Below are positions 43,304-45,498 of a stretch of 45,498 nucleotides of DNA, piece after piece. The notes under the pieces were generated by a model, which saw only the letters and a list, made by a program, of their open reading frames with translations, was not told where the DNA came from and searched no databases. Both the position numbers and the translations under genes were made by a program. Origin of the DNA: an uncultured bacterium (GTDB taxonomy: Bacteria > Actinomycetota > Coriobacteriia > Coriobacteriales > Eggerthellaceae); the NCBI GenBank assembly GCA_905215325.1, contig CAJMPP010000020.1, positions 1 through 45,498 on the forward strand, in the 5' to 3' direction. Numbering within the stretch: the stretch's first letter is position 1; every line of letters begins with the position of its first letter.

Positions 43304-43629
43304 TGAAGGGGAAGGATACGCCGATGAGGTTGGCGGTCGGCTTCGGGGCGCGCGTGCGCGGCTTGCTGGGGGCGAAGCGCTCGAAGGGCGTCGTCATGCT
43401 GGCGCCGTGCAACGACGTTCACACCTTCGGCATGGCCGAGCTGATCGACATCGCGTTCCTGGACGAGCAAGGGCAGGTGCTGGAGTCGTATCGGGCCGTT
43501 GGGCCGCGCAGGCGCATCAAATGCCGTAAAGCGGTGGCGGTTTTGGAGCGGTTCTCCGTGAACGACCCGCCCTGGTTTTCGGCGGGGGAGCGTGTGGAGA
43601 TGACGAGAAAGGATGGTGCAGGGAAATGA
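43303..43629 (+). CDS. DUF192 family protein
   Basis: 108 aa, GTG overlapping the preceding TAG; GGAGG seven bases upstream. The DUF192 pattern is clear: RLAVGFGARVRGLLGAKRSKG, MLAPCNDVHTFGMAELIDIAFLDEQGQVL and ERF near the end. Most DUF192 proteins are secreted or lipid-anchored; this one has no signal sequence and is probably cytoplasmic. DUF192 proteins have no known function. The overlapping junctions on both sides show that it belongs to this operon. Confidence 0.85.
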   Translation: MKGKDTPMRLAVGFGARVRGLLGAKRSKGVVMLAPCNDVHTFGMAELIDIAFLDEQGQVLESYRAVGPRRRIKCRKAVAVLERFSVNDPPWFSAGERVEMTRKDGAGK

Positions 43630-44240
43630 GGGTATGCCCGGTTTGCCACGCAAGGGCGTTCGACGATGCCGAGGTCTGCTACGGCTGCATGCATCGGTTC
43701 AGCGGCAAAGAGCCGGCGGCCGCGCCGATGCCAGGCGGCGCGCATAAGGGAGGGGTCGTCGGGCCGCTGTCCGGGGAGGCGCAGATACGCGCCCAGACGC
43801 CGAGTCCTGGCGCGAACGCGGCTTCTTGGGCCGATCCGCGGCAGGTGGCTTTGATGAAGGGGCGCTCGGCGGAGCAGCCGCAGCGGCCGCTGCCCGACGA
43901 TGGCGTTTCCGGAATCGAGCAGCATCTGGATGGAGAACCTTGCGGGAGCGCTCCCGTCGTCGCCAGGAACGTGAACGTTTCCGCCGGCGGTGCGGACATC
44001 GTGGTGCGGATCGAGCTGATAGGGGTGGCGGAGACGAACGTTGCTGCGGAGGATGATGCGGCTCGGCAGGCGGCTCAGGCTGCCGCTTGCCAGCTGTTGC
44101 GCCGAGGTAGGCCGATACGGGGATCGGTCGGCGCCCGCCCGGCCGATGCGCAGCGAGGAGCATCGGCCGGGCAAGGGGCTGAACAGGCGAAATCGACTCA
44201 TCCGCGTCATGCTGCCGAATTGCAGGCGGTAAGTGCATGA
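43626..44240 (+). CDS. Zinc-ribbon protein of the pilus operon, unknown function
   Basis: 204 aa, ATG overlapping the upstream stop (ATGA). The first 22 residues hold a zinc ribbon, CPVC-x10-CYGC (residues 4-7 and 18-21). The next 80 are low-complexity, Pro/Ala/Gln-rich. A central strand pair (VVARNVNVSAGGADIVVRIELIG) and an Ala-rich helix follow, then an unstructured tail. No membrane segment. In layout it resembles adaptor proteins with a zinc knuckle, but no family is recognised. Confidence 0.75.
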   Translation: MRVCPVCHARAFDDAEVCYGCMHRFSGKEPAAAPMPGGAHKGGVVGPLSGEAQIRAQTPSPGANAASWADPRQVALMKGRSAEQPQRPLPDDGVSGIEQHLDGEPCGSAPVVARNVNVSAGGADIVVRIELIGVAETNVAAEDDAARQAAQAAACQLLRRGRPIRGSVGARPADAQRGASAGQGAEQAKSTHPRHAAELQAVSA

Positions 44241-45127
44241 CGGGGTATGCGCTTACCGTGCTGGCTTTGTGCGCGGCCGTCGGGGCCGTAGCGGGGACGT
44301 TCGCGATCCCCCGAATAGCCGATATTTTGCTGAGCAGGGCATATTGGCGCTCGTATACCTGGTGGTACCGCTGTTTGGATGATTTTGCGCATTATCGCGA
44401 CGCCTGCCCCGACCGGCTTCCCCGTCAAAACGAGAAAGGGACGGCCGGCGCCGTGGGCATTTGGCTCGAAGATTGCCGTTCCCAGGCTTTGAAGGGGGCG
44501 CTCACGCACGAACGCGCCGAAGCGCTTCGGGAGGCGGGCATCCACGTGGAAAAGGGCGCCTCAGCGCGAAGCGAGGTTCAGCAGCAGCGGCGCTGCTCGT
44601 TCTCCCCGCGGCCGTGGCAGCGAGCGGTGCTTGCCGTCGCCATGACGTTGTGGTTCGCGGCCCAGCCGCTGTTCGGCGTCCCGTGGCACCAAGGCGCCTT
44701 GCTTTGCGTATGCGGCGTGGCCATGGCGTCCGGGGTGGTATGCGATTTGAGGGCAAGGATGATCCCGCTGGAATGCTGCGCGGTGCTGCTGGTCGCAGGA
44801 GGCGCTTATCAGCTGCTTCGCCATGGATCCATCGGCATTGCGGAGGGCGCTGTTGCCGCGGCGGCGGTTCTGGCGGTGTGCTGGACGGCGAACCGCATTG
44901 CGCGAAAAAGCGGCGGATCGGTGGGCTTCGGCGATATCCGCTGCATGACGGCGCTGGCCTTCGCGTGCGGCCCGGCGACGCTTCTGGGCGCGGCGGCTTG
45001 CTACGTATCGGCGTGCGTGTTCTCACTTGCCGGGATGTTGGCACATCGGCTTGGTCGCCGTGACGGCATCCCCATGGCGCCGTTTTTATCCATATGGCTG
45101 GCGGTGGGGACGACGGTGCTCGGATGA
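44237..45127 (+). CDS. tadV: Type IV prepilin peptidase (A24)
   Basis: 296 aa, ATG overlapping the previous stop. Aspartic membrane protease that removes prepilin leaders. Catalytic residues: Asp170 in VVCDLRARMIP and Asp233 in GFGDIRCM, the two conserved A24 motifs. Hydrophobic segments from about 130 form the catalytic core. Residues 1-120 hold one membrane helix and a soluble part; the zinc-binding four-Cys domain of PilD is absent, as in TadV/CpaA. It is longer than TadV (about 150-170 aa) through the N-terminal region. Probably processes the Flp and TadE-like proteins of this operon. Confidence 0.9.
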   Translation: MTGYALTVLALCAAVGAVAGTFAIPRIADILLSRAYWRSYTWWYRCLDDFAHYRDACPDRLPRQNEKGTAGAVGIWLEDCRSQALKGALTHERAEALREAGIHVEKGASARSEVQQQRRCSFSPRPWQRAVLAVAMTLWFAAQPLFGVPWHQGALLCVCGVAMASGVVCDLRARMIPLECCAVLLVAGGAYQLLRHGSIGIAEGAVAAAAVLAVCWTANRIARKSGGSVGFGDIRCMTALAFACGPATLLGAAACYVSACVFSLAGMLAHRLGRRDGIPMAPFLSIWLAVGTTVLG

Positions 45128-45140
45128 GGGCAGGGTCTGG

Positions 45141-45189
45141 AAAGGAGGTGGTGCCTTTGGGCTGGTCCGGCGTCGGTTCGATTCGATGA
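45141..45189 (+). other. Strong Shine-Dalgarno with a 12-codon frame
   Basis: AAAGGAGGTG (45141-45150) is followed by GTG and eleven codons to TGA at 45189, giving a VPLGWSGVGSIR peptide. No larger ORF uses this site. It may be a leader peptide for the next pilin gene or chance. Confidence 0.25.
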
Positions 45190-45222
45190 CAAGGAAAAGG
45201 CAGCGAATGGGAAGGTTTGGAT

Positions 45223-45471
45223 ATGGGTATGGACATGAACGGCGTTGCCCTGAGGGGCTTTGCGGACAAGGTTCGCGCTCTGGCGTATCGCGGCGAAGAG
45301 GACGGCGGGTCGGAAATCGTGCAGGTGGTCATCGCCTTGGGCTTCGCCGTGGGCTTGGGGGCGGCGCTCATGATCTTGCAGACGCAGGTCAACACGGCGA
45401 TCACGTCTGCCGGCAACTCGGTCACGAACATGTTCAAGAGCGTGACGAGCGGCGCGGTGGGAAGCAGGTAG
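45223..45471 (+). CDS. Flp1-like pilin
   Basis: 82 aa from ATG 45223, seven bases after GGGAAGG. Single hydrophobic helix preceded by EEDGGSEIVQVVIALGF. Resembles Flp1-like pilins of Gram-positive bacteria: acidic leader end, Glu near the helix start, hydrophobic core (LGAALMILQTQVN) and amphipathic tail (TNMFKSVTSG). Cleavage is not at the canonical site: with Gly at -1, Glu lies at +3 rather than +5. It is 52 residues after the likely site and may be a second major or alternative pilin. Separated by 95 bp from the peptidase gene, with its own strong ribosome site. Confidence 0.8.
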   Translation: MGMDMNGVALRGFADKVRALAYRGEEDGGSEIVQVVIALGFAVGLGAALMILQTQVNTAITSAGNSVTNMFKSVTSGAVGSR

Positions 45472-45498
45472 CCGCGCTTTCGCGCCCGGCCGCCGGCC

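Noticed and set aside
45165..45190. GGTTCGATTCG resembling a tRNA T-loop
   Set aside because: No matching stems or anticodon arm around it.

Overview
The window reads as a chromosomal segment of a high-GC, monoderm actinobacterium, most likely of the Coriobacteriia (Eggerthellaceae-like: Eggerthella, Gordonibacter, Adlercreutzia and relatives). This placement is inference: GC-rich codon use, GTG/TTG starts, an rpsA-coaE-uvrB remnant, an OadA/BCCP-AccC-Asp23-NusB-XseB-Dxs cluster, and a Tad pilus locus with no outer-membrane secretin. No species can be named from sequence alone.

Layout. 1-5,668 (+): shikimate operon, with an aroE tail, aroC, aroK, aroB and aroQ, followed by an M24 aminopeptidase and efp. 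6,070-12,428 (+): a biotin carboxylation module (carboxyltransferase fused to an AccB-like carrier, then AccC), an Asp23/Gls24 protein, nusB, xseB and dxs. 12,600-17,219: GNAT acetyltransferase (-), amtB-glnK (+), a PerR-like regulator (+) with a clear promoter, and rpsA (+). 17,220-22,975: a structured intergenic region, an OatA/OafA-like acyltransferase (-) that splits rpsA from coaE-uvrB, then coaE and uvrB (+). 23,197-25,217 (-): larE and a membrane-anchored GH25 lysozyme with a 13-residue repeat tract. 25,515-25,931 (+): an Rrf2/IscR-type regulator. 26,038-29,118 (-): a VWA protein and MoxR-type AAA+ ATPase pair, divergent from a cytoplasmic leucine-rich-repeat protein (29,213-31,246 +). 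Then recN (+) and tRNA-Val(UAC) (-).

33,840-45,471 (+) is one long, tightly coupled Tad/Flp type IVc pilus operon: cpaB, cpaE/tadZ, cpaF/tadA, tadB, tadC, an Flp pilin, three TadE-like pseudopilins, a 709-aa TadG-like protein, a Cys-containing secreted protein, a DUF192 protein, a zinc-ribbon protein, an A24 prepilin peptidase and a second, divergent Flp1-like pilin. At least four products carry the same G/[Q]xxxE prepilin cleavage pattern, so the peptidase encoded in the same operon can plausibly process the whole set. The roles of the DUF192, zinc-ribbon, Cys-containing and 709-aa proteins in assembly are not evident from known Tad systems; this is the most promising part of the window for undescribed biology.

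Several convergent gaps contain strong hairpins (14,991-15,024; 17,348-17,431; 17,573-17,608; 25,982-26,020; 33,181-33,208; 33,264-33,299) acting as terminators or possible small RNAs. No CRISPR array, insertion sequence, rRNA or prophage was seen.
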